Assembly (NCBI RefSeq): GCF_013402795.1
Contig: NZ_CP058595.1
Location: 2,768,001-2,832,000, forward strand
Direction: 5' to 3'
Length of the DNA: 64,000 nucleotides
Source of the DNA: Costertonia aggregata
Lineage (GTDB): Bacteria > Bacteroidota > Bacteroidia > Flavobacteriales > Flavobacteriaceae
Shown here: piece after piece, positions 37,996 to 46,610 of the stretch
Layout of the letters: every line of letters starts with the position of its first letter
Numbering within the stretch: position 1 is the first letter of the stretch
The notes under the pieces: model-generated
The model's input: the letters and a program-made list of their open reading frames with translations, nothing else
What the model was told of the DNA's origin: nothing
Databases searched by the model: none
Translations under genes and position numbers: made by a program

Positions 37996-40812
37996 ATGAG
38001 ATTTACATATTGGCTTTCGCATATTATTGTTTTCTCACTATTTTTTGCACACCACGAGTTTTTAAAAGCACAGGAAATGCCTCCTGTTCAGAATTTTTAT
38101 CCTAAAGATTATCATGCTGAAAATCAAAATTGGGCCATTTCCCAATCTTCTAACAAACTTATTTATGTAGCCAATAGTAAGGGCTTATTAGAGTACAATG
38201 GGGCTGATTGGGGACTTTACCCATCACCAAATGAGTCAATACTACGCTCTGTTAAAGTAGTCGACAACCGTATTTACACGGGCTGTTTTATGGAGTTTGG
38301 ATATTGGGAGAAAAATAAAAAAGGTACGCTTTGTTATACATCACTTTCCCAGCAAATCGGTATTGAATTAATCGAAGACGAAGAGTTTTGGAATATTATA
38401 CATGTTGAAGATTGGATAGTGTTTCAATCTCTAAAGCGTATCTATGTCTATAACATAAAAGAAGGTTTGGTGAGTACAATAGACTCTGATAGTACGATTA
38501 CTAAAATTTTTAAGGTCGGGGGCGATATTTATTTCCAAAGGATAAACAAAGGTATTTTTAAGATAGAGTATGGCATGGACTCATTGGTATTGGATGCTGA
38601 TGTAGTAAAAAATGATGAAGTCATCAATATTTTTGAAAACGGGAAAGAGAAATTAATTCTTACCCAGGACAATGGTTTTTATAGTTGGAAAGATACACTG
38701 CTAACAGCCTCTGAAATGGCCTCGAACGATTTTCTAAAATCGGTAAGTTTTTATGATGGCATACAATTAACCGATAACAGTTTTGTTCTAGGAACTATAT
38801 CTAATGGCTTAATATACTTAAACGAAAACCGGGAAGTTTTATACACGATAAACCAGAACAAGGGCTTACCCAACAATACGGTTTTATCGGTTTTTGAGGA
38901 TGCTGAAAAAAATATATGGCTTGGGCTTGATAATGGCATAAGCTATATAAATATCAATGCTCCCATAAGGGTCTACAATGACAATAAGGGAATTTTAGGT
39001 AGTGTTTATACATCTGCCGTTTATAAAAATAATTTGTATTTAGGAACTAATCAAGGGCTATTTTATAAAGAACTGGTAAACTCGGAAGAGTTTATTTTTA
39101 TCAAAGGTACGCAGGGGCAGGTTTGGAGCCTGAGCGAAATAGATGGGACTTTGTTTTGTGGCCATAATTCGGGTACGTTCATCGTTGATGGTAATACTGT
39201 AGATAAAATAGCGAATATTCAAGGAACTTGGGGGATTTCAAAATTAGATGAAGACTCGAATACCCTACTGCAAGGAAATTATGATGGGCTGTATGTATTG
39301 GAGAAAACGGACACTTCTTTCAAACTAAAAAACAAGATTGAGGGATTTGATAATTCATCAAGGTATTTTGAAAAGTTAGGTAGCAAGATTTTTGTTAATC
39401 ATGAATACAATGGCGTTTTTGAATTGGATGTTGATAGTTCTTTTACTAAAGTCAAAAACGTCATTATTGATAATTCCATCAAAGGGTCTAACTCGGGCAT
39501 TGTAAAATACAACGAACAACTACTGTATTCTTACAAAAAAGGAATTTTTGAATATAGTACCCAAAAGAAAGAATTTGTCAAAGATAGTTTCCTAAGTCAG
39601 GCATATACCGAAGATGAATATGAATCGGGAAAATTAATCTTTAACAAGAAAGATAATATTTTGTGGATTTTCACGAATTCAAACATAAGTTACGTTTCCC
39701 CTGCAGGCCTTAGCAATACTCCAAAAATAAAAAGTATACCGTTAACAAAGGAAATACGAAAAGGTATTCTTGGGTATGAAAATATTACCAAGTTAAATGA
39801 TAATGATAAATATTTAATCGGTACAACATCTGGCTATTTTACCGTTGATGTGGGTAAGCTTATAGTGAAGGATTTTGAAATTCATATTGCCAAAATAAAA
39901 AATAGCAGCAATAAGAACGAAAAATTACTTCATGACAAAATTTTAGAAGAAAATTTCGATAGCAACGATAACAATCTTGAATTTTCATATTATGTTCCTG
40001 AATACAATAAGTATTTGGTTACTTACTATCAATCTAAACTTGAAGGGATTTATGATGATTGGAGCACATGGTCAAAAAGTCCCAATGTAGTTTTTAAAAA
40101 CTTGCCATTTGGGGAATATACATTTAAGGTTAGGTCAAAAATAGGTGATACGATATCAAAAAATACGGCATCTTATTCATTCACGATTGAAAAACCATGG
40201 TATATATCAAATATAATGATAGCAATTTACATCTTGTGTGTTTTATTGTTTTCGTTCCTCATGCATACTATCTACAAACGGCATTATAGGAAGCAACGTG
40301 AAAAGCTAGTATATAGAAACAAAAAGGAAATGGAGCTGGCCAAACTTCAAAATGAAAAAGAGATAATAAGAATCAAAAATGAAAAACTAGAATTGGAGTT
40401 TAAAGGTAAGAGCAAGGAGTTGGCGGTGTCGACCATGAGCATCATCAAGAAAAATGAATTACTGATTAAAATAAAAGAAGAGCTCAATACTGTAGAGGAT
40501 ACGAATTCAATTGAACCGGTAATACATATTATAGACCAAAATCTCAAGCAGAATAACAACTGGGAACTTTTTCAAGAAGCATTCAACAATGCTGATAGCG
40601 GATTTTTAAAAAAAATTAAAACTTTGCACTCAACCTTATCGCCTAATGACCTCAAGTTGTGTGCTTATTTACGTTTGAATTTATCGTCTAAAGAAGTAGC
40701 ACAGTTACTTAATATATCGCCTAGAAGTGTTGAAATTAAGCGGTATAGACTGCGAAAAAAGTTAAATTTAAAGCACGAGGACAATCTCGTAAACTATATA
40801 TTGGAGTTATGA
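37996..40812 (+). CDS. Membrane-spanning one-component regulator (propeller-Y_Y_Y-TM-LuxR HTH)
   Basis: 938 residues: signal peptide about 1-25 (ends LKAQ), a periplasmic two-bladed propeller region (about 30-640) with repeats such as KNIWLGLDNGISYI, a Y_Y_Y domain near 658-730, one membrane helix near 735-760, a coiled coil rich in Lys/Glu and a C-terminal LuxR-type HTH (about 880-938: LSPNDLKLCAYLRLNLSSKEVAQL). There is no kinase or receiver domain, so the signal passes directly from a periplasmic sugar sensor to DNA. As first gene of the glucan cluster it is the likely activator, sensing oligosaccharides released in the periplasm. Confidence 0.88.
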   Translation: MRFTYWLSHIIVFSLFFAHHEFLKAQEMPPVQNFYPKDYHAENQNWAISQSSNKLIYVANSKGLLEYNGADWGLYPSPNESILRSVKVVDNRIYTGCFMEFGYWEKNKKGTLCYTSLSQQIGIELIEDEEFWNIIHVEDWIVFQSLKRIYVYNIKEGLVSTIDSDSTITKIFKVGGDIYFQRINKGIFKIEYGMDSLVLDADVVKNDEVINIFENGKEKLILTQDNGFYSWKDTLLTASEMASNDFLKSVSFYDGIQLTDNSFVLGTISNGLIYLNENREVLYTINQNKGLPNNTVLSVFEDAEKNIWLGLDNGISYININAPIRVYNDNKGILGSVYTSAVYKNNLYLGTNQGLFYKELVNSEEFIFIKGTQGQVWSLSEIDGTLFCGHNSGTFIVDGNTVDKIANIQGTWGISKLDEDSNTLLQGNYDGLYVLEKTDTSFKLKNKIEGFDNSSRYFEKLGSKIFVNHEYNGVFELDVDSSFTKVKNVIIDNSIKGSNSGIVKYNEQLLYSYKKGIFEYSTQKKEFVKDSFLSQAYTEDEYESGKLIFNKKDNILWIFTNSNISYVSPAGLSNTPKIKSIPLTKEIRKGILGYENITKLNDNDKYLIGTTSGYFTVDVGKLIVKDFEIHIAKIKNSSNKNEKLLHDKILEENFDSNDNNLEFSYYVPEYNKYLVTYYQSKLEGIYDDWSTWSKSPNVVFKNLPFGEYTFKVRSKIGDTISKNTASYSFTIEKPWYISNIMIAIYILCVLLFSFLMHTIYKRHYRKQREKLVYRNKKEMELAKLQNEKEIIRIKNEKLELEFKGKSKELAVSTMSIIKKNELLIKIKEELNTVEDTNSIEPVIHIIDQNLKQNNNWELFQEAFNNADSGFLKKIKTLHSTLSPNDLKLCAYLRLNLSSKEVAQLLNISPRSVEIKRYRLRKKLNLKHEDNLVNYILEL

Positions 40813-41082
40813 TAAACTCAACAAGTTGATTCTGTACCTTTACATCACTTGAAAATACCTTAACATTACCTATACACCTATCATTTTCACACTAAAATAT
40901 AGCTATACATCTGTTTTTTAACATTTTCTTGACAACATGAGCTATATAGCTTAATCAACTCATCCGATTATATCAATTTGATAGATATAACCCATTTTTT
41001 TTACCATGTATATTTTTTGTTGAGGTAATTTTTATGGAATCCATAATTTTTGATGATATGTTTATAAAATCAAAACAGTTAT
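40813..41082 (+). promoter_or_regulatory. Control region of the glucan cluster with three perfect inverted repeats
   Basis: This gap before the first enzyme gene holds TATAGCTATA (40898-40907), AGCTATATAGCT (40940-40951) and a 15-base inverted repeat TTATGGAATCCATAA (41032-41046) ending 36 bases before the ATG. The first two share AGCTATA and are 39 bases apart, about four helical turns. They are candidate operators for the HTH regulator encoded just upstream. I cannot place a convincing TTG/TAnnTTTG promoter. Confidence 0.45.
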
Positions 41083-44000
41083 ATGGATACAATTCAAAAA
41101 CAATTACTCAAACTAACAATTTTCTTGTTTACCATAATAGCTTTTGGTCAAGCGAACAAAGTTTCGGTCGTAAACAATGAAAATGGGATTAAACTTGTCG
41201 TCAACGGCGAAGATTTCATGATTAACGGCATGAACTGGGATTACATTCCCATAGGAACAAATACCGTTAACGCTGCATTTTGGAAAAAATCTGACGACAT
41301 TATAAAAGCAGGTCTAGATACTGAAATGTCGTTGTTGAAGAACATGAATGTCAACGTAATTCGCCAATACACAGGTGTCCCTGCAAAATGGATAAAATAC
41401 ATTTATCAAAACTACGGCATTTACACTATGCTCAATGATTCATTTGGTCGTTACGGTCTTACTTTAGACGGTGTATGGACCCCTGTTACGGATTATAACA
41501 ATCCTCGTACCCAAGAATTTTTGTTGGCTGAAATTGACAAATTGGTCAAAGAATATAAAGACACACCTGGCTTGTTGATGTATTTATTGGGGAATGAAAA
41601 TAATTACGGTCTTTTTTGGGCCGGTGCAGAGACAGAGGATTTTCCCGACGGACAAGAAAAAATTGATGCTGTAGGTGAATTACGGGGAAGGCCTATGTAT
41701 CGATTAATGAACGAAGCCTCTAAAAGAATCAAGGCAATGGATACTTTACATCCGGTAGCTATTTGTAACGGGGACGTATTGTTTATCGATATCATTGCAG
41801 ATGAATGTGAAGATGTCGATATCTACGGTACCAATACCTATCGAGGTGTTTCGTTTGGGGACATGTTTCAGGTAGTTAAGGATAAACTGAACAAACCGAT
41901 AATGTTTACCGAGTTTGGTGCAGACGCCTACAATACAGTTAAAAATGCCGAAGACCAAAAAATGCAGGCATATTATATGGTCAATAATTGGAAAGAAATT
42001 TATCAAAATGCTGCAGGTTTGGGTAAGGCAGAAAATTCATTAGGAGGGTTTACTTTTCAATTTTCCGACGGTTGGTGGAAAGCTGGTTTTGACGACAGAA
42101 AGGATGCGGACACACACCAAACCGAGGCAACTTGGAATGGTGGTGGTTACACGCTGGATTTAGCGTATGAAGGAGCAAATAACATGAATGAAGAATGGTT
42201 TGGTATTTGTGCCAAAGGCGCTACCAATCCAAGAGGACTGTATGACCTTTACCCGAGAGCTGCCTATTACGCCCTGAAAGAAGCACATCAATTAAACCCG
42301 TATGGCGAAGGTGTAAATCTTGATTTTGTTAATAACCATTTCAACAATATTAACTTGATGGATGCTGTTCTAAGGGCCCGCGGAGATAAAGCTGCCTTAA
42401 ACGGTGAACAAGCTAAATTGCTACGTGTAAGCAATCTTCAGGCTAAATTGTCAACTTTTAGTACGGGAGGTAGTCTGATCACCACTCCGCAAAATGCAGA
42501 TCTGGACAATCCCAACACTTTTCCAAACCAATTGGGTTTTGATCACATGCAGTCTTACTTTGTTGGAATAGAAGGTAACCCCGCCTCTAATATGAGAGCA
42601 GAGGTTAATTTCAACGTGGTGGGCAATGTGGCCCAAAACCCTATCAATGAAATTTTTTATGAAAATAGGGCAAGACCAATAACCGTAAGTACTCCAGAAG
42701 GTGAAGTGCCTTTAGTGGACAATAACAGGGTTGCCGTATACCAAGCGGAATTTGAATGGAATGCCAAAGAATTTGATTTAAGAGGGTTTTACAGAACCGG
42801 ACACTATCATTGGGGATATGAGGGTGATTTTTTTGGATTATATCCCGAAGCAAATTATGGCCCGAACCTAGATATTTACAATGGTGAAATCTTGGGAGCA
42901 GAGGTTGATGGTAAGGGAGTGTTAAAAGGTCTCAAAGCGGCTATAGGTCCACAATTATGGTGGGGTGCCAACCCAACGATGCTTTTCAAGTACAAAAAAC
43001 ATATCGGAAAATTTGATATTACGGGAATTTACCATAGAGATTTCGAAACTGAGATTATTTTTGACGAAAACGGCCGTAGAGTTTTGGATGCAAATCAACT
43101 ACGAAGTGGCGTAGTACCACCATGGCCCACCGAAAGGGCAACTTTGGCGGTAGAAAGGGAATTTGGAAAATTCGGGGTTATGTTAGGGGGAATATGGGCC
43201 GGGAGCCCACTGAACGGTACTTCGTTTCAAGATGTAAGGGGTACCCCGGGGAATTATGTTGTTTTTGAGGATAGAATACAAGCAAGTGATAATTGGGGCG
43301 GTAAGGTTAAATTCACTTATGAAGGAGGAAAATTCAATTGGTACGGTCAAGCAGCGGCTATGGGATTGATTGCCAATGGCGGAGCTGATCAAACAATGAC
43401 TTTTACAGGCTGGAAATTACGGGATACGGGAAGTGGCAATCAAGTAAATGCATTGTCTGGATTTACCTTCTCTACGGGAAATTTTCAAATTGCACCTAAT
43501 TTTTTATGGCAAAAACCATTGGTTGGTGCCATTCCTCAAGATGTAGAAGGTCCTGGCCGATTAAGGAATATTATTGACGATCCTTTTTCTGTTCGTTGGA
43601 ACCGAGAAACCACGGCTGGGGAGATACTTTTAACCTATGACCCAACACCTGGAACTTGGATGTATGAGTGGGACAATGATAGGTCTGAAGACGCAAAATT
43701 TGCGATGAACCTAGGTTTTGTTTATCGTCACCTACCGACCACTATGGATGCGCATATCGGGTTTTTAGCTGACCGTTCCATCTTTTCTTTTCCCAATTCC
43801 GCACCTGCACAAGATTTGTGGGAAGTGCATTCCAGAATAGTATCCAAGCTTGGTCCGGATTTTGGTATGATAGGTAATTTTTATTATGGCAATGGACAAG
43901 GTAATGGAGATTCAGAACGGTTGATTAAGCGTTTTGGTGGTGATATCCGAATGATCTATAAAAAATATAAACTACAGTACACTCAAAAAATCAATGACTG

Positions 44001-44277
44001 GGGACCTTTTGATTATCATAGGGATTTCAACTTAACATACCCAGTGCAATTAATGTTGGATTTATCTACTACCCTAGGCAAACCGGATTGGTTCATTCTA
44101 CCAAGCACGCAAATTGGCATTCGGGGTACATGGCGATCTTTAAACGAGTTCTCACCTCGCTATTCCCCTAATAATGCTCTTGAATTCGCAGCTGCTCCCA
44201 TCATAAGTCCTGTAGGGTTCGGTAATGGCAGTGAATGGGAAATCATGACATATATACATATCAATATTGGGAAATAA
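41083..44277 (+). CDS. Clan-A glycosidase fused to a putative outer-membrane beta-barrel
   Basis: 1064 residues. Signal peptide 1-22 or so (ends FGQA). Residues about 25-400 form a (beta/alpha)8-type glycosidase with acid/base Glu172 in LLGNENNYG and nucleophile Glu277 in MFTEFGADAY, as in GH2-like TIM barrels; the exact GH family cannot be fixed by eye. From about 430 to 1064 the chain switches to many alternating amphipathic strands with tight turns (FNWYGQAAAMG, FGGDIRMIYKKYKLQYTQ) and ends in a beta strand IMTYIHINIG, as in outer-membrane barrels. It would anchor the enzyme in the outer membrane and may form a pore. First gene of the enzyme operon; ten bases before the next start. Confidence 0.75.
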   Translation: MDTIQKQLLKLTIFLFTIIAFGQANKVSVVNNENGIKLVVNGEDFMINGMNWDYIPIGTNTVNAAFWKKSDDIIKAGLDTEMSLLKNMNVNVIRQYTGVPAKWIKYIYQNYGIYTMLNDSFGRYGLTLDGVWTPVTDYNNPRTQEFLLAEIDKLVKEYKDTPGLLMYLLGNENNYGLFWAGAETEDFPDGQEKIDAVGELRGRPMYRLMNEASKRIKAMDTLHPVAICNGDVLFIDIIADECEDVDIYGTNTYRGVSFGDMFQVVKDKLNKPIMFTEFGADAYNTVKNAEDQKMQAYYMVNNWKEIYQNAAGLGKAENSLGGFTFQFSDGWWKAGFDDRKDADTHQTEATWNGGGYTLDLAYEGANNMNEEWFGICAKGATNPRGLYDLYPRAAYYALKEAHQLNPYGEGVNLDFVNNHFNNINLMDAVLRARGDKAALNGEQAKLLRVSNLQAKLSTFSTGGSLITTPQNADLDNPNTFPNQLGFDHMQSYFVGIEGNPASNMRAEVNFNVVGNVAQNPINEIFYENRARPITVSTPEGEVPLVDNNRVAVYQAEFEWNAKEFDLRGFYRTGHYHWGYEGDFFGLYPEANYGPNLDIYNGEILGAEVDGKGVLKGLKAAIGPQLWWGANPTMLFKYKKHIGKFDITGIYHRDFETEIIFDENGRRVLDANQLRSGVVPPWPTERATLAVEREFGKFGVMLGGIWAGSPLNGTSFQDVRGTPGNYVVFEDRIQASDNWGGKVKFTYEGGKFNWYGQAAAMGLIANGGADQTMTFTGWKLRDTGSGNQVNALSGFTFSTGNFQIAPNFLWQKPLVGAIPQDVEGPGRLRNIIDDPFSVRWNRETTAGEILLTYDPTPGTWMYEWDNDRSEDAKFAMNLGFVYRHLPTTMDAHIGFLADRSIFSFPNSAPAQDLWEVHSRIVSKLGPDFGMIGNFYYGNGQGNGDSERLIKRFGGDIRMIYKKYKLQYTQKINDWGPFDYHRDFNLTYPVQLMLDLSTTLGKPDWFILPSTQIGIRGTWRSLNEFSPRYSPNNALEFAAAPIISPVGFGNGSEWEIMTYIHINIGK

Positions 44278-44287
44278 AAAGAAAAAA

Positions 44288-45721
44288 ATGAAAAATATAA
44301 AACATACTAACATACAATTCATACTTTTTTTGAGCCTGTGTATTGTTATTTTTTCAGGTTGTGAAAGAGAATTTTCCGACGAAGTAAAGTTCGCTAAGTT
44401 TCCATCAAATGGAGATGTTTTTATTGATGCTTTTGCTGGGTTGGATTATTTTCCTTTTGTGGATGGTGGCGCCGACCCCGAAGCATTCAGCGTGGTGACG
44501 GATGAGGTTTTTTCAGGAACCTCCGCTATTAGATTTGATGTGCCTGCTTTCGGAAACGGATTTGTTGGAGCCTCGTTTAGTGCTACAGGTGCAAGAGATC
44601 TTTCAGGTTTTGATGCGCTTACGTTTTATGCAAAAGCATCTCAAGCTGCTGATATTAATGAGATTGGTTTTGGTATCGAGGGTAGCACGGCCAATAAATT
44701 TCAAGTTACGCTTCAGAATTTGGCCATATCTACCAAATGGGAGAAATATGTAATTCCGATACCAGATCCTTCCAAATTGATAAATCAAACAGGTTTGTTT
44801 TGGTTAGCGGAAGGAGCTGAAAATGAGAATGATGAAAATGGGTTTGTCATATGGTTCGATGAAATAAAATTTGAAAAACTGGGTACCGTGGCACAGCCAA
44901 GGCCAGCTATATTCTTAGGTGAGGAGTTGGAAGTGCAAACCTTTACGGGTTCTGTAATCAATTTGAACGGTCTTACACAAACTTTTAATTTAGGGTCGGG
45001 TGTTAATAAAACGGTTATTGTGGCACCCTCATATTTTGAGTTTACATCCTCTGACCCAGATATCGCAAGAGTGGATGAAAGGGGTATGATTTCAATTTTA
45101 GGTTCTGGGTTTGCTGAGGTAACGGCTATATTGGGAGGAGTAAAGGCACAAGGTTCTTTGAGTTTGGAATCATTGGGAACGTTTGCAACTGCACCAATAC
45201 CTACAAGAAATCCATCAAATGTAATATCTATTTTTAGTGACGCATATACTAACGTTCCTGTAGATTTTTTCAATGGCTTTTTTGGCGGTCAAACTACTAC
45301 CGGAGGTACTCTGGACATAAGTGGGGACAATGTGATTCTATATGAAAACTTAAATTTCGTCAGTACCGAGTTTACCAACCCTACTATAAACGCCTCACAA
45401 ATGACACACTTTCATGTTGATATTCAGGTGAATGAAGCTCTTGAGCCTGGAGATACCATAAGGGTAGAATTACTTGATTTTGGCGGTGATAATGCATTTG
45501 GAGGAGGAAATGATAGTGGTGGTTCTGTAACTTTTACCAATACAGAACTCGAAAGTAGGGCATGGGTAAGTTTGGATATACCCCTTACCAATTTTACAGG
45601 TCCTGCAGCGGGCGGGGCGTTCAATGGGCTGAACAGTACCACAAATATAGCACAGGTTACTTTTGCTTCTGGCAACGTGTCGACCATATTTGTGGATAAT
45701 ATGTATTTCTACAGTGAGTAA
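44288..45721 (+). CDS. Lipoprotein with two carbohydrate-binding-like domains and an Ig-like domain
   Basis: 477 residues from the ATG at 44288 (an in-frame TTG at 44267 overlaps the previous gene and is less likely). Lipobox FSGC with Cys25 followed by acidic ERE residues, a surface-export type signal. Domains: a CBM11/CIA30-like sandwich (about 40-205, DLSGFDALTFYAKA, ending VIWFDEIKFE), a Big_2-like Ig domain (about 215-295, VDERGMISILGSGFAEVTA) and a second sandwich (about 305-477, ending STIFVDNMYFYSE). No catalytic motif; likely a surface glycan-binding protein for the GH16/GH17 enzymes nearby. Confidence 0.75.
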   Translation: MKNIKHTNIQFILFLSLCIVIFSGCEREFSDEVKFAKFPSNGDVFIDAFAGLDYFPFVDGGADPEAFSVVTDEVFSGTSAIRFDVPAFGNGFVGASFSATGARDLSGFDALTFYAKASQAADINEIGFGIEGSTANKFQVTLQNLAISTKWEKYVIPIPDPSKLINQTGLFWLAEGAENENDENGFVIWFDEIKFEKLGTVAQPRPAIFLGEELEVQTFTGSVINLNGLTQTFNLGSGVNKTVIVAPSYFEFTSSDPDIARVDERGMISILGSGFAEVTAILGGVKAQGSLSLESLGTFATAPIPTRNPSNVISIFSDAYTNVPVDFFNGFFGGQTTTGGTLDISGDNVILYENLNFVSTEFTNPTINASQMTHFHVDIQVNEALEPGDTIRVELLDFGGDNAFGGGNDSGGSVTFTNTELESRAWVSLDIPLTNFTGPAAGGAFNGLNSTTNIAQVTFASGNVSTIFVDNMYFYSE

Positions 45722-45749
45722 TCAACACAACAAAAGATTTAAAAGGAAA

Positions 45750-46583
45750 ATGATGAATAGAGAAAATAAAGAACAGTTTAGAATCTTGGTAGTTGCCTTG
45801 CTATCATTTTGTACAGTTGGCTGCGCAACAGATGATACACAACGAGTTGTCAACTTTACCGAACTCACCCTTCAAGAAGAGTTTGATGTCGACGGAGCTC
45901 CGAACGCCTCAGTTTGGGGTTATGATATTGGAACTGGCGAAAATGGCTGGGGAAATCAAGAATTACAATACTATACCGATAGAACGGAGAATGTAACGGT
46001 ACAAAACGGAAAATTATTGATTACTGCCCGGCAAGAATCATTTGAAGGCTCTTCATATACATCTGCCAGATTGTTGACAAAAGACCTATTCGAGCAGCGA
46101 TATGGCCGTTTTGAAGCTCGTATACGGCTACCTTACGGCCAGGGGATTTGGCCGGCTTTTTGGATGTTGGGAGCCGATATAGACGATAATCCGTGGCCTG
46201 CTGCAGGAGAAATAGATATCATGGAATATCGTGGTCAAAACCCTACGGTATTGATAGGTAGTGTACACGGTCCAGGGTACAGTGCCGGTAATGCTATATC
46301 CAAGGAGTATACTTTAGAGAATGATCGCTTTGACACCGGATTCCACATATTCGGAATCGAATGGGCTCCCGAATATGTTAACTTTTACGTAGATGATGTG
46401 CTATATAATCAAATTACACCCGAAGATGTAACCGGGGAATGGGTATTTGATAAACCCTTTTTCATTTTGATGAATTTAGCCGTAGGAGGCACATTCGTAG
46501 GTTCGCCCAACGCTGAAACGGTTTTCCCACAAACGATGATTGTAGACTATGTTAGGGTATACAAAAACACCAACGCCAATTAA
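45750..46583 (+). CDS. GH16 endo-beta-1,3-glucanase (laminarinase) lipoprotein
   Basis: 277 residues from the ATG at 45750. Lipobox TVGC with Cys25. GH16 domain with WGYDIGTGENGWGNQELQYY, the catalytic GEIDIMEYRG (nucleophile Glu154, helper Asp156, acid/base Glu159), IWPAFWMLG, and HIFGIEWAPEYVNFYVDD; these are laminarinase-type features. It cuts beta-1,3-glucan chains internally at the cell surface or in the periplasm. Length is that of a single catalytic domain without added binding module, which is supplied by the flanking lipoproteins. Confidence 0.92.
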   Translation: MMNRENKEQFRILVVALLSFCTVGCATDDTQRVVNFTELTLQEEFDVDGAPNASVWGYDIGTGENGWGNQELQYYTDRTENVTVQNGKLLITARQESFEGSSYTSARLLTKDLFEQRYGRFEARIRLPYGQGIWPAFWMLGADIDDNPWPAAGEIDIMEYRGQNPTVLIGSVHGPGYSAGNAISKEYTLENDRFDTGFHIFGIEWAPEYVNFYVDDVLYNQITPEDVTGEWVFDKPFFILMNLAVGGTFVGSPNAETVFPQTMIVDYVRVYKNTNAN

Positions 46584-46610
46584 AACTGACTAAAAATTAA
46601 TAAAAAAATT

